From positions 21,899 through 85,898 of the forward strand of contig NZ_JAENWM010000003.1 in the NCBI RefSeq assembly GCF_016650035.1: 64,000 bases of DNA, written 5' to 3'. Below the pieces are notes generated by a model. The model was not told the DNA's origin. It made no database searches and saw only the letters and a list, made by a program, of their open reading frames with translations. The translations under genes and the position numbers were made by a program. This document shows positions 1 to 8,854 of the stretch, piece by piece. Every line of letters starts with the position of its first letter. Position 1 is the stretch's first letter. This DNA is from Clostridium sp. (lineage in GTDB: Bacteria > Bacillota > Clostridia > Clostridiales > Clostridiaceae).

Positions 1-37
1 CTTACTTAAAAAATAAGTGAATAAAGGAGATTATATT

Positions 38-292
38 ATGAAATTTAGAAAGAAACCAGTCATTATTGATGCAATTCAATTTGATGGAAATATTGTAGAA
101 ATTGAAGAGTTTTGTGGAGGTTATGCTGAAAATAGAAATGGAGAAATTGTAATTTCAACATTAGAAGGAGAATTACATGCTTCACCTAAAGATTATATTA
201 TCAAAGGGGTTCCTGGAGAGTTTTATCCATGTAAACCCAGTGTGTTCACATTAAGTTACGAAAGTGTAGATTACAATGAAGACTTGCTCTAA
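38..292 (+). CDS. PGDYG-like small phage protein
   Basis: 84-residue protein starting at the ATG at 38, which has AAGGAG upstream; an in-frame ATG at 17 lacks one. It reads as the common small phage family with an N-terminal KFRKKPV motif, a central TLEGE motif and a C-terminal GVPGEFYPCKP motif, typical of PGDYG-type proteins in Firmicute phages. Function is unknown. It overlaps the next gene by 17 bases. Family recognition is from motif memory only. Confidence 0.7.
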   Translation: MKFRKKPVIIDAIQFDGNIVEIEEFCGGYAENRNGEIVISTLEGELHASPKDYIIKGVPGEFYPCKPSVFTLSYESVDYNEDLL

Positions 293-752
293 GTGTAAAG
301 AGACTAAAGAAGATGACTGTTTTTATGTTGAAAAGAAAGGTAGGAATAAAGGCAAATTAACTAGTTGGTGCAAGGAATGTTGTAGAAAAAGTTCAAGTAA
401 TAGATGGAAAAACGAGAAAGAAAAATGTACAGAAGAACATAGAACATGGGTTAATAATAATAAAGAAAGAGTTGCATTTACTAAAGCTAAAAGCTCTTAT
501 GGAATAACAAAAGAAGAATATGAAAACTTAAAAAGAGTATGTGTTATTTGTGGAAGTTTAGAAAATTTAGTGATTGATCATTCACATCAATCAGGTAGAA
601 TAAGAGGTATGCTCTGTTCTAGTTGTAATAAGGGCTTAGGATTTTTTAAAGATAATCCAATGCTATTAGATAGAGCATCAAATTATATACTAGGGGAAGC
701 GAAGCCTGATATATTTGATAAAACATATGAAGTAGTAATAACTTTACAATAA
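276..752 (+). CDS. Endonuclease VII-type HNH nuclease
   Basis: 158 residues. N-terminal zinc-binding CSKC...CKEC pair (residues 4-7 and about 32-35), then CVIC (about 89-92) followed by the ββα-metal core VIDHSHQSG and RGMLCSSCNKGLG, ending FKDNP. This is the recombination endonuclease VII (T4 gp49-like) HNH signature. Such stand-alone copies in phages usually act as homing or junction nucleases; which one applies here cannot be told. The start overlaps the previous gene by 17 bases and has no strong ribosome binding site, suggesting translational coupling or insertion. Confidence 0.85.
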   Translation: MKTCSKCKETKEDDCFYVEKKGRNKGKLTSWCKECCRKSSSNRWKNEKEKCTEEHRTWVNNNKERVAFTKAKSSYGITKEEYENLKRVCVICGSLENLVIDHSHQSGRIRGMLCSSCNKGLGFFKDNPMLLDRASNYILGEAKPDIFDKTYEVVITLQ

Positions 753-790
753 TTAAATAATAATAAGGAAATGAAGGAGATTGATTATTA

Positions 791-1078
791 ATGGCAATTT
801 TAAAATTTGAGAATGGAACTATATCAGAAAAAGAAGGTAAGTTATTTGTATCTGAGAATATTGAGGGTGAATTAGTAGAACGTAATTTAAGTGAAGAATT
901 ATCTCTTTGTTTAAATGTGCCTGGTCTTAATTTAAAAGTAACTAAGTTTAAAGAACCAGTTGAAAGAAAACCTATAGCTAAATATATTTGTGGGTGTGGT
1001 AATAAAATAACATCTGCTGATGAAGAATTAGAAATTAAATGTCTTAAATGTGGACAAGAATTTAAAATTAAAGAATAA
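791..1078 (+). CDS. Small zinc-ribbon protein
   Basis: 95 residues, preceded by AAGGAGATTGATTATTA and ATG. The last third holds a CxC...CxxC zinc ribbon (CGCG at about 68-71, CLKCG at about 85-89). The first two thirds are unrecognised. Genes of this shape occur in early and packaging-proximal clusters of Clostridium phages; role unknown. Confidence 0.6.
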   Translation: MAILKFENGTISEKEGKLFVSENIEGELVERNLSEELSLCLNVPGLNLKVTKFKEPVERKPIAKYICGCGNKITSADEELEIKCLKCGQEFKIKE

Positions 1079-1110
1079 GTAAAATATTAAGGAGATGAGG
1101 AGGATGGAAG

Positions 1111-2319
1111 GTGACTGAGGAATTAAAGAGATTAGAGAATGAATCAGATTTTGAATATGGTTTAAGACTGATTAAAATAAAAGTTGAAGATAAGCCTGAT
1201 AACTTAGAATGGGCTGATATGGTTTCTATGATGGGATTGACTATTCATTATGATACATTGAGAAAGGCCGTTCAAGCTCCATTTGGAGGATATCAGACAT
1301 TAAAATTCTTTGAAGATAAGAAAATAGACAATATTGTAGATACTGCTGGAGATGAATATATACAAAAGTTTGTCAAGGCTAAAGAAGAATCATATAAAGA
1401 AAAAGTTAAACTTCAGGATGAACGAAGAATGTATAATGCATTTGTCAGAGTTGAAGCTAGATGGGAAGAAATGAAAGATGTTGTTCAAGAAGAGGCTAGA
1501 AATTTAAATACGACTAAACCTTTACTCTCTAATAGAACATCTGTTAAAAGTGGAGAACAAATAGCCTCTTTGCTCCTTAGTGACTTACATTTAGGAATTG
1601 AAGTAGATACGTATTTAAATACTTATAATATTGAGATTGCAAAAGAATATCTTAAGACTTTAGAGTTAAAGACTATTGAATATTGTAAAATTCATAATGT
1701 AAGGGAACTAAATTTAGAAATTCTTGGTGATTTAGTTTCAGGAATAATTCATGTTACAACTAGATTATATCAGCAAGAAACTATTATAAATCAGACAATG
1801 ATATGTGCAGAAATGTTAGCAGAAATGATTCATAATTTATCAGATAAATTAGAAAAGATTAATATTTATTTCTCTGTAGGAAATCATGCTAGAGTTGTTG
1901 CTAATTATAAGGAACACATGTCTGAGGAAAACTTTGAATATTTAATATTATGGCATTTAAAAACAAGATTAAAAGATGTTAACAATATAGAATTTAAAGA
2001 AAATATTTATGACAGTGAAATGATTACTTATGTAGTGTTTGGTAAGAAGATTATTTCGATACATGGGCACAAGGATCGTCCAGAAAGTGCAGTTATAAAA
2101 TTATCGCAAATGTTAGGAGTTTTATTCGATGAATGTCATATGGGTCATTTCCATAATTTCGCATTTAAGAGTAAAACGTTGATTAATGGTGCATTTGTAG
2201 GATTAGATCAGTTTGCTCAAGATCATAGATTTAGTGGAACTCCATCACAAGTAATGAAAATATATTATGAGAATGGTGACGAATGTATTTATGATATAGG
2301 GTTTAGAACAATTAAATAA
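1111..2319 (+). CDS. Calcineurin-like metallophosphoesterase
   Basis: 402 residues from a GTG start behind GAGGAGGATGGAAG; the nearby ATG at 1104 runs into a stop after four codons. The metallophosphoesterase motifs appear in order: SDLHLG (metal ligands, about 157-162), LGDLVSG, a GNHAR motif, HGHKD and GHFHNF. The N-terminal 150 residues are mostly helical and may bind DNA (a short helix-turn-helix-like segment near residue 45). The fold fits a nuclease or phosphatase; phage members are usually predicted DNA phosphoesterases. Substrate is unknown. Confidence 0.8.
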   Translation: MTEELKRLENESDFEYGLRLIKIKVEDKPDNLEWADMVSMMGLTIHYDTLRKAVQAPFGGYQTLKFFEDKKIDNIVDTAGDEYIQKFVKAKEESYKEKVKLQDERRMYNAFVRVEARWEEMKDVVQEEARNLNTTKPLLSNRTSVKSGEQIASLLLSDLHLGIEVDTYLNTYNIEIAKEYLKTLELKTIEYCKIHNVRELNLEILGDLVSGIIHVTTRLYQQETIINQTMICAEMLAEMIHNLSDKLEKINIYFSVGNHARVVANYKEHMSEENFEYLILWHLKTRLKDVNNIEFKENIYDSEMITYVVFGKKIISIHGHKDRPESAVIKLSQMLGVLFDECHMGHFHNFAFKSKTLINGAFVGLDQFAQDHRFSGTPSQVMKIYYENGDECIYDIGFRTIK

Positions 2320-2548
2320 TAATATTATGTACTGATATGAAAATATCACTAGTGGTAAAAAAATTATGCCTAGTTTACTAAAGAGTTTTAACTGCTGCCC
2401 AATAGCCCCGATAAGGGAGAAAGTGTAGGTGGTCATGATTTCTGATTTACAAAATGTGTTTATCTGACACAGAGGTTCCTCCGAGGGTAACGGGGACGTT
2501 AATATGTAGAATATTGCCCACTTTTAGGAATATGAGGAGGAATTATTA
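2320..2548. other. Structured non-coding stretch
   Basis: About 230 bases between two genes without a supported ORF. Visible hairpins include a five-pair stem closed by a GAAA loop (GATAT-GAAA-ATATC, about 2334-2347), GAGG-TT-CCTC (about 2473-2482) and AACG-GGGA-CGTT (about 2490-2501). It ends just before the binding site of the next gene. Could be a folded leader or part of the larger RNA locus further right; no known family was recognised. Confidence 0.4.
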
Positions 2549-2770
2549 ATGTGTGATTGTAATAATGAATGTTGTGGTTGTGAAGAAGAGGTGGAAGTTA
2601 CAAAAGAGGATATTATCCAAGTTGTTGCCGAGGAAATAATGAATGGTGAATGTTTAGGCTGCAATTTAGATTTACTCTATAATTTAGCATATTCAAAGGG
2701 AAAAGAAGATTTAGCTAGAGAATCAAGAGATTTCTATCAAGATGTTATGGATGAAGTTTTTGAGGACTAA
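2549..2770 (+). CDS. Small Cys-rich N-terminus acidic protein
   Basis: 73 residues with GAGGAGG upstream of the ATG. The first 15 residues hold five cysteines (CDCNNECCGC), followed by an acidic helical body with one CLGC pair. It is probably a metal-binding accessory protein; nothing more can be said. It sits between two folded non-coding stretches. Confidence 0.55.
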   Translation: MCDCNNECCGCEEEVEVTKEDIIQVVAEEIMNGECLGCNLDLLYNLAYSKGKEDLARESRDFYQDVMDEVFED

Positions 2771-3020
2771 TTATATGTAATAAGAATCAAACCCAATGCT
2801 CAGAGAGTACGTAAAGAGGAGGGATTATCATGTAAATATTTATCCTTACGAGTGTAAGATTAAGACTTACTAGCATTTATTACTTTGGCGAAAAATTAAA
2901 GTAATAATATTTAATTAGAGGTAGAAAATTTCAGGGGATTTGTTGGAGAACACCAACCACCTAGATTTCTAAAAGAAACACATAGGTTCTTTTAGACTTA
3001 AATTTGGGAGGAGAATAAAA
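2771..3020. other. Structured leader upstream of the AP2/HNH-like gene
   Basis: 250 bases with four clear hairpins: CTTAC-GAGT-GTAAG (about 2846-2859), ATTACTTT...AAAGTAAT (about 2880-2906), GTTGG-AGAACA-CCAAC (about 2943-2958) and TAAAAGAA...TTCTTTTA (about 2970-2994). It ends with GGGAGGAG for the gene at 3021. The stacking of hairpins is unlike an ordinary leader and resembles the folded region after that gene. Confidence 0.4.
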
Positions 3021-3617
3021 TTGAAATTAGTTGCAGGAATAGGGATATATGAAAATGGTGACTTTAAAATATATGATGAAAACGACAAAATGACTAGAGA
3101 ATATTTTACTTGGAGAAATATGTGTAAAAGATGTGAGATAGGAGGAGATACTCAACATAAATATACAACTTATATTGGATGCTCTGTATCCTTAGATTTT
3201 ATACATTTTCAAGATTATGCACAATGGTATACTGAAAATTATTATAAAGTTCCTGGACAAAGAATGGAATTAGATAAAGATATTTTAATGAAAGGTAATA
3301 AAACTTACAGTCCAAGTACTTGTGTATTAGTGCCTCAAGCTATAAATAGTTTACTTCTAAAATCTGATAAAACAAGAGGCAAATGGCTAATTGGTGTAAC
3401 TTGGAACAAAGCACATAATAAATTTGAATCAAGATGTCGTAATGGCAAAGGAAAAAGATTATTTCTAGGCTATTATAATACGGAAATTGAAGCCTATTTA
3501 TCATATGTAAAAGAAAAAGAAATTCAGATAAAACTAAGAGCAGACGAATTCTCTTTATATCTCCCAATGAAAGTTTATACCTCATTAATAAATTATAAAG
3601 TAGATATAAATGATTAA
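3021..3617 (+). CDS. HNH/AP2-like phage homing-type protein
   Basis: 198 residues from a TTG start behind GGGAGGAG. An N-terminal half (WRNMCKRC, CSVS, FQDYAQW, LDKDIL, GNKTYSPSTC, LVPQ) matches the phage group of degenerate HNH-like proteins. A C-terminal half (GVTWNKAHNKF, FLGYYNTEIEAY) resembles AP2 DNA-binding domains. Such proteins behave as free-standing mobile nucleases in phages. It lies between two folded non-coding regions. Activity is inferred; the HNH histidines are not obvious. Confidence 0.6.
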   Translation: MKLVAGIGIYENGDFKIYDENDKMTREYFTWRNMCKRCEIGGDTQHKYTTYIGCSVSLDFIHFQDYAQWYTENYYKVPGQRMELDKDILMKGNKTYSPSTCVLVPQAINSLLLKSDKTRGKWLIGVTWNKAHNKFESRCRNGKGKRLFLGYYNTEIEAYLSYVKEKEIQIKLRADEFSLYLPMKVYTSLINYKVDIND

Positions 3618-5162
3618 GATAAGAGGACGAAAAAAGGCAGATCGTCAACCCTTCCGTTGAAAATCGTTAATAGTTTAGGGAGTTATGATAAAGAGATGTG
3701 GGAAGGTCAACTCACCTTATCCTAATTAAATAGTTTTAGATTGCCAAGTCAAAGGAAATCTATCCTTAATGGCGTAGTGGAGGTATTTTATACTGTACCC
3801 AAGGTAATAAGAATTGAGTTAGTTACTCTACCGAAGATCGAATGGGTATAAATTCCCGTAAAGAAGAATCATACAGGCTATGACTATTACGATAGCATAG
3901 ACCAAATAAGAATTGAGTTGGAAAACTCAGATACGTGTTAATAAGGGAATAGAAGCCCTGACCAGTGAGTTGTCAAAGAATACTATAAGAGGACTGGAAC
4001 AGGTAGCCAGCATACTTTTGTATTATATGTGAGTACCGACACATCGTAGTATTCTATTGACAAATTATATTTTGTTAAAAGTTTTAACAATGAAAATATT
4101 GTTAAATATGTTCTACGATTCGATGGATAGTGATAAGATGAGGAGTTTGCAAACTTTATATCACTATTGGAAAACTTGATTTCAAGGCGTATAGAATTAG
4201 GTCAACGTAATTGCAAACACGAACCTTCCTTGAAATTTAATGCGTTAAGTTTGGTAGTTTATAGATGCGTTAATTGTCACTCCTCAGCATGTGACGAATA
4301 AATGGCTGAGTTCAAATTTTAATGTGAGAATAGTCCAATTAGAGACACCGAGATATAAATCGGCAAATGTGGTGGTTGAAACCCACCTTCTCACAACAAT
4401 ATTAGACAATATAGGATATGAAGTAGAAACAGGCAGTCTATACTGTTCACTTTGTAAATATTCCGACCTCGTTTGTAAGACGGTTGAAGTGAAATTAGAG
4501 ATGTGGGAGTGCCAACCCGCCTTATCCTATTTTAAAAGTATGATTTTATATGAGGTTAGAGTTAACCTCGATTGTGTTAAATTTCTATTGGTGAACCATA
4601 CCAACCTTTCTAAATGGGAGATAGCCTGAAACCTACCAAGGGTGGGGCGAAATAAGTTGGAGAGGATATAATTCAGAAGACAGACAGAGAATTATATCTG
4701 ATAGCAAGAGACGTTAGCTTTAAAGAATCCGTCAGTTCTGTGGGTAATAATAGCTTTTATAGTTGAAGTAATTATTACAATATACATTGGTTGTAGCAGC
4801 ACAAGTTAATAGAGAATCTATTGAAAGAGATAGGTAATATGGTAGTGCCTGCGGAATATAAACAAAACTATATTCAAATTAGCTCACTCACCAAGCGTGA
4901 GAGGAGAATCTGGAATTCGTAATGCGATAACCGGTTTTTTAAATTAGGTAATCCCTTGCCTGTTAATACGAAATTGGGAACATTAAATTAGTCGGAATGG
5001 AGACTTTAAACTCGTATCAACTTAGTCGGAATGAAGACCTAAAACTCACTTCAATTCCAGAGTAAACTGCGAAAAATCAAATTTAATAGAGGTTGCGGAG
5101 CCTATCAAAACCGTTTTAATATGAATATAATGCAGTTAAATCTGCTTATAAATAAAAGTAGT
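3618..5162 (+). ncRNA. Candidate large ornate phage RNA locus (ROOL/GOLLD-type?)
   Basis: About 1.5 kb without a believable gene but packed with long stems: 3970-3985 with 4047-4063 (16 pairs, one bulge), 4127-4134 with 4160-4167, 4179-4187 with 4228-4236, and 4665-4674 with 4689-4698 (10 pairs). A cloverleaf-like domain lies at 4322-4396. Two modules recur: 3693-3724 and 4498-4528 share GAGATGTGGG and CTTATCCTA with stems kept by different pairings; 3806-3820 and 3905-3919 are identical, each followed by a hairpin. A tRNA gene follows. Size, folding, phage setting and tRNA proximity fit the ROOL/GOLLD class. No group I intron core was found. The plus strand is assumed from the neighbours; ends are approximate. 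Confidence 0.5.
4988..5047 (+). repeat. Tandem 26-bp direct repeat in the non-coding locus
   Basis: Two 26-base copies (4988-5013 and 5022-5047) begin with TTAGTCGGAATG and end AAACTC, differing at three positions. They are separated by eight bases and lie near the 3' end of the folded region. They may be paired structural modules of the RNA. Confidence 0.6.
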
Positions 5163-5180
5163 AGAAGGAGTAGATATATT

Positions 5181-5654
5181 ATGATGATTAAAGTAGTTAC
5201 AAACAACAACCCAAGAAAAGAGGAATCTTTCTTTATTGAAGATGTGAAAGATTTAAGCATTTTAAAAGTTGGATTAGGTGATGTAAGAGATTACGTAAGA
5301 AGCATTAACAAGGAATTTGACGAATTTTGTAAAACTGGTAGAGCAATAAATGATATTACTTATGTAGAGTTAGCAAAATGTCATAATTGGGTACTAAGTT
5401 CACTAGCATTACAATCTATTAACAGATATAAAAATTCAAATAATGTTACTAAATATTATGATTGTGCAACACAAAAATCTGATTGTATTTATATGAATAA
5501 TTCAAGTAAAGTAAATTTGTTTACATTTAAGATTCCAGATAAATCTAAAGCTAATAAATTTGTTCAATGCTTATTATCAACTGTGAATGAAGATATTTAT
5601 GTTATAAACGATAAAGGACAAACAGTTGATAGTATTAGACATCATAATTTGTAA
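5181..5654 (+). CDS. Hypothetical phage protein
   Basis: 157 residues when started at ATG 5181, which has AGAAGGAG ten bases upstream; the longer reading from 5121 has no binding site and runs into folded RNA. The sequence is soluble, with no recognised domain. It separates the large folded RNA region from the tRNA region. Confidence 0.6.
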   Translation: MMIKVVTNNNPRKEESFFIEDVKDLSILKVGLGDVRDYVRSINKEFDEFCKTGRAINDITYVELAKCHNWVLSSLALQSINRYKNSNNVTKYYDCATQKSDCIYMNNSSKVNLFTFKIPDKSKANKFVQCLLSTVNEDIYVINDKGQTVDSIRHHNL

Positions 5655-5727
5655 GATAATCCTTTACTTATAGTATGGGATATATAAAGGTTTCTTCCAT
5701 TGTACCCTGAAACAGTGGAATTAATAT

Positions 5728-5800
5728 GAACAGATAGCTTAACTAAAGCATTTTCCTATAAGATTATAAGATATGGGTTAAACTCCCATTCTGTTCACCA
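5728..5800 (+). tRNA. Degenerate tRNA-like element ending in CCA
   Basis: Exactly 73 bases. The acceptor stem GAACAGA/TCTGTTC is perfect, followed by A and an encoded CCA. The D stem GCTT/AAGC has only a five-base loop without GG. The T stem ATGGG/CCCAT is perfect but its loop (TTAAACT) lacks the usual C. The anticodon arm (about 5750-5766) cannot be paired in any register I tried. It is either a decayed tRNA or a tRNA mimic. Confidence 0.5.
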
Positions 5801-5846
5801 CGAGATAGGTTGTGAATACACCACAATAAAGGGAACTCTCTCATAT

Positions 5847-5922
5847 GGGGATATAGCTCAGTAGGTAGAGCAATTGGCTGTTAACCAATAGGTCAAAGGT
5901 TCAAACCCTTTTATCTCCGCCA
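5847..5922 (+). tRNA. tRNA-Asn(GTT)
   Basis: 76 bases including an encoded CCA. Acceptor GGGGATA/TATCTCC (one G-U pair), D arm TAGCTCAGTAGGTAGAGCA, anticodon arm TTGGC-TGTTAAC-CAA with anticodon GTT, T arm AAAGG-TTCAAAC-CCTTT. All arms are canonical. Phage tRNAs often supplement AT-rich codon use. Confidence 0.93.
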
Positions 5923-6114
5923 AACAGAACCTACAAGCCTCTCATGGAAGCTCACTGAGTACACTTTAAACTCTAAGGCATTAGAGAATAACCTAGATGG
6001 TCAGGTAGTGGCTAGGTAAAGTAGTTAGAGAGAATATGATTCTTAGCGTAGGGCATCGAATCTGGTATTCTCTCTGATTTAATATTTAACAATTAAAGGA
6101 TAATATTTAGATTC

Positions 6115-6150
6115 AAGAAGCTATCTAATTTTAGCTTCTTTTTTATTTAT
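6115..6150 (+). terminator. Rho-independent terminator after the tRNA region
   Basis: Stem AAGAAGCTA (6115-6123) pairs with TAGCTTCTT (6132-6140), followed by a T run. It closes the RNA-rich region just ahead of the packaging genes. Confidence 0.85.
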
Positions 6151-6168
6151 AGGGAAGGAGGAATAAAT

Positions 6169-7044
6169 TTGATAACAAGCAAAAGTTGTGTGATTTGCCA
6201 CAAAAACAAAGCAGTAAAAAATTACTACATTCACAGAGATAACAGACAGGGATATGGATTAAATAATTGCTGCAAGGAATGTGATAATAAGACAGCTATT
6301 AATCTAGAGGGTATAAAGACTTATTGCAATAACAACTCTAGAGTATTCAGCCAAAATCTGTACGATGTTGCAACTAAAGCTGTGAATGTAAAATATGAAC
6401 ATAATACTGAATTTAACTCTCTCACTGAAGAAAAAAGGGAGTCTTTTTTAAATATAAAAATAATGAAAGCTTATTTCAGTCAGCAAGGTCAACAACAATA
6501 TTATGAGTATGTAAAAACTGATGAAAGTGATGATTTTGTCGAAGAAGATTCAGAGGATGGAATTAAAGATGACAAAGAAGATTTAGATCCAATTAAACAG
6601 GGTAAAGAAAAGAAAGTCCATTCAGAAAAATGGAGTGGTACATACACACACTCACAGATAGATTGGTTGGATAGTTATTATGCAGATACTTGTGAAGATT
6701 TTTCTGTTGTCAGTAGGATACATAAAGATTATGCAAAAAAAATAGCAAAGGCAAGTTTGGCGATGGATAATGCTTATAACGACTTAATGAATGGTATATC
6801 TGGAGCTGATAAGAGATATAAAGAATCTAAAGCAATTTATGATACCCTTTGTGTTTCGGCAAAATTTTCTGAAAAGACACGATCTAATAATGATGTTGCC
6901 GGTTTAGGTTCTCTTTCTGAAATAGTTGCAAAACTTGAACAAACTGGATTTCTTCAAAAGAAAATTACATTTGAGGATGATGATATTGAAAAGATTAACG
7001 CCGACCTGCGTTGGGTATTAAGTAGTGTTGGTGGTGATTTATAA
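6169..7044 (+). CDS. Probable terminase small subunit region protein
   Basis: 291 residues from a TTG start behind GGGAAGGAGG. It begins with a zinc-binding pair of CxxC motifs (CVIC at 7-10, CKEC at about 34-37). The middle is very acidic (about residues 120-150) and the C-terminal half helical. Its last base is the first base of the large terminase ATG, so the two are tightly coupled. Position and size fit a terminase small subunit, but no known small-subunit motif was recognised, so function is from context. Confidence 0.55.
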   Translation: MITSKSCVICHKNKAVKNYYIHRDNRQGYGLNNCCKECDNKTAINLEGIKTYCNNNSRVFSQNLYDVATKAVNVKYEHNTEFNSLTEEKRESFLNIKIMKAYFSQQGQQQYYEYVKTDESDDFVEEDSEDGIKDDKEDLDPIKQGKEKKVHSEKWSGTYTHSQIDWLDSYYADTCEDFSVVSRIHKDYAKKIAKASLAMDNAYNDLMNGISGADKRYKESKAIYDTLCVSAKFSEKTRSNNDVAGLGSLSEIVAKLEQTGFLQKKITFEDDDIEKINADLRWVLSSVGGDL

Positions 7045-8825
7045 TGGCTGCTAATTATTCACACAAAAAACAATCTAGTCAATTTAGAAAAGATATTGAT
7101 GGAAGTGCCCCAGAAAGCCACAAAATTACTAAAAAAAATGGCATTGAAAATCCTGAAATTTGGGAAAAATTAATCTGGTTTTACAGAACACACCTAGATA
7201 TTTTCATAGAAGATTATTTTTCCACTCCAGAAAAACCTATTAAATTATTTGACGTTCAAAAGGTTGTTGCAAGAAATTGTGGTAATTGTGTTGATGTCAA
7301 AGATGTTGAGGCAAGATCACTAGGTAAGACATGGAAAATGTCTTTAATACTTAGCGCAATGGGAATTTTGTACGAAAATAATAGGATTCTAGTGGTATCC
7401 GGTACAGTGAAACAGGCTATGATAACTGCTCGTTATATTGAAACTCTTGCAAATACCAATGAAAATCTATCTCGCGAAATAATTTTACCAATAAAAATAT
7501 CGAAGGACGGAGCTGTTATTACCTTTAAAAATAATTCTACTATTGAATGTAGGGCTATGAATAATGATGGATCTAATCTTCGTGGGTTGCGCGAAAAAAT
7601 AATTTATATTGATGAGAGTTTTCTTGTGAAAACAGAAGTAGTCCAGAGTGTTTTGATGCCAATATTGCAATATAAAAGAGACATATACTGGGCTAAAAAA
7701 GATGAAGGATTTGAGGATTTTGAATCTCGATTATTCGAAACCAGTTCCGCCTATTTAAAATCATGTGACTTTTATCAACGATTCAAAGCTACCTTGATAG
7801 GTATGAAAAATGGCGATAAAGATAAATTCGCATGCGCTTTAAATTATAAAGTTGGAGTTAGATTGGGTATTATATCAGAAAAATTCGTTGATGATCAAAA
7901 ATTATTAATGCCATTGAGTTCTTGGGAAATGGAATGGAATGCTAAAATGATAGGCTCGCAGAATGGTTCATTTTATCCATATGATTTAACAGAGCCCTGT
8001 AGGGATTTAACTCATGTAGAGATTTGTCAGCCAAGGGGTTCAAAATCTATTTATGTATTAGGATTAGATGTAGCTACAAGTGAAGCAAAAACCGCAGATA
8101 ATGCAGCTTTAACAATAGTTAAAATATCTGAAAAGACAGACGGCACATATCATAAATACTTAGTTTATATCAGGACTTACCATGGATATGGTCAACAAGC
8201 ATTAGCTACAGAGGTTAGAAAAATGTGCGTTAGGTTCCCTAATATATCCAAAATAGTAGTAGATTTTAATGCCATAGGTGAAGGTGTTGTTGCTCTGCTT
8301 AATTTCCCATATGTAGATTCTGATAATGTTGAGCATAAACCTTTGATTCCTGATGATATTGGATATAGTGGAAATACTGCTATTCCAATAGTTAGATGTT
8401 TTAGAGGAAATAATAAGTTAAATAATAGAACGGCAGCAAAAATGAAATTGTATTTTGAAAATAAATCACTACATTTACCATCTCCTTCTGCAACAATGAG
8501 AAGAGAGCAAGAGCAAGAAGTTATAGGTTTAAATGACGATAAACGAAAAGATAAATTAAAACCATCAAGAGAAATATTAATAGAAGAAGTTGCTGTTTAT
8601 ACTGAAACGGACGCTTTACAAAATGAGTGTTCTAATATAATCGCAAAAATTTCAGCAGCAGGATCAACAATATATGATTCTGCTCTTACAACTCAACACA
8701 AAGATAGATGGTCAAGTTTAGGGATGGTATTAGAATATATTTCTCAATTAGAGGATACAAACAGAGAGCTTTATAATAATACATCTAAAAATCAATGTTG
8801 GGGCGCAGCAATGTCCTTCAACTAA
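7044..8825 (+). CDS. terL: Terminase large subunit
   Basis: 593 residues. DNA packaging motor with ATPase and nuclease domains. A Walker A-type loop RSLGKT is at 91-96, Walker B IIYIDE at 186-191, and the RNase H-like nuclease starts at LGLDVA (Asp342), with VVDFNAIGEG (Asp407) as the second acidic site. Length and order are normal for tailed phages. It follows the putative small subunit with a one-base overlap and precedes the portal gene. Confidence 0.93.
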   Translation: MAANYSHKKQSSQFRKDIDGSAPESHKITKKNGIENPEIWEKLIWFYRTHLDIFIEDYFSTPEKPIKLFDVQKVVARNCGNCVDVKDVEARSLGKTWKMSLILSAMGILYENNRILVVSGTVKQAMITARYIETLANTNENLSREIILPIKISKDGAVITFKNNSTIECRAMNNDGSNLRGLREKIIYIDESFLVKTEVVQSVLMPILQYKRDIYWAKKDEGFEDFESRLFETSSAYLKSCDFYQRFKATLIGMKNGDKDKFACALNYKVGVRLGIISEKFVDDQKLLMPLSSWEMEWNAKMIGSQNGSFYPYDLTEPCRDLTHVEICQPRGSKSIYVLGLDVATSEAKTADNAALTIVKISEKTDGTYHKYLVYIRTYHGYGQQALATEVRKMCVRFPNISKIVVDFNAIGEGVVALLNFPYVDSDNVEHKPLIPDDIGYSGNTAIPIVRCFRGNNKLNNRTAAKMKLYFENKSLHLPSPSATMRREQEQEVIGLNDDKRKDKLKPSREILIEEVAVYTETDALQNECSNIIAKISAAGSTIYDSALTTQHKDRWSSLGMVLEYISQLEDTNRELYNNTSKNQCWGAAMSFN

Positions 8826-8854
8826 TAAACACCTAAAACAAAGGAGGTGAATAT

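Larger units (their letters stand above)
5655..6114 (+). other. Non-coding tRNA region
   Basis: About 460 bases with no gene except the RNAs listed separately. Hairpins visible: TTCCATTGT/ACAGTGGAA (about 5694-5719), TTGTG/CACAA (about 5809-5825), CTCTA/TAGAG, CCTAG/CTAGG and AGAGAGAAT/ATTCTCTCT. It continues the folded character of 3618-5162, so the two may belong to one transcript interrupted by the gene at 5181. Confidence 0.4.

Noticed and set aside
2245-2436. Minus-strand ORF across the end of the phosphoesterase gene
   Set aside because: No binding site and overlaps a clear gene and a folded gap.
4291-4629. 112-codon ORF inside the folded RNA region
   Set aside because: It has no binding site, its protein looks like no known family and it spans the cloverleaf and the duplicated stem module, which explain the sequence better.
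3618-5162. Group I or group II intron as explanation for the non-coding region
   Set aside because: I did not see the group I P7 core or guanosine-site motifs that are clear at 18374-18849, nor a group II domain V; flanking genes also do not join into one frame.
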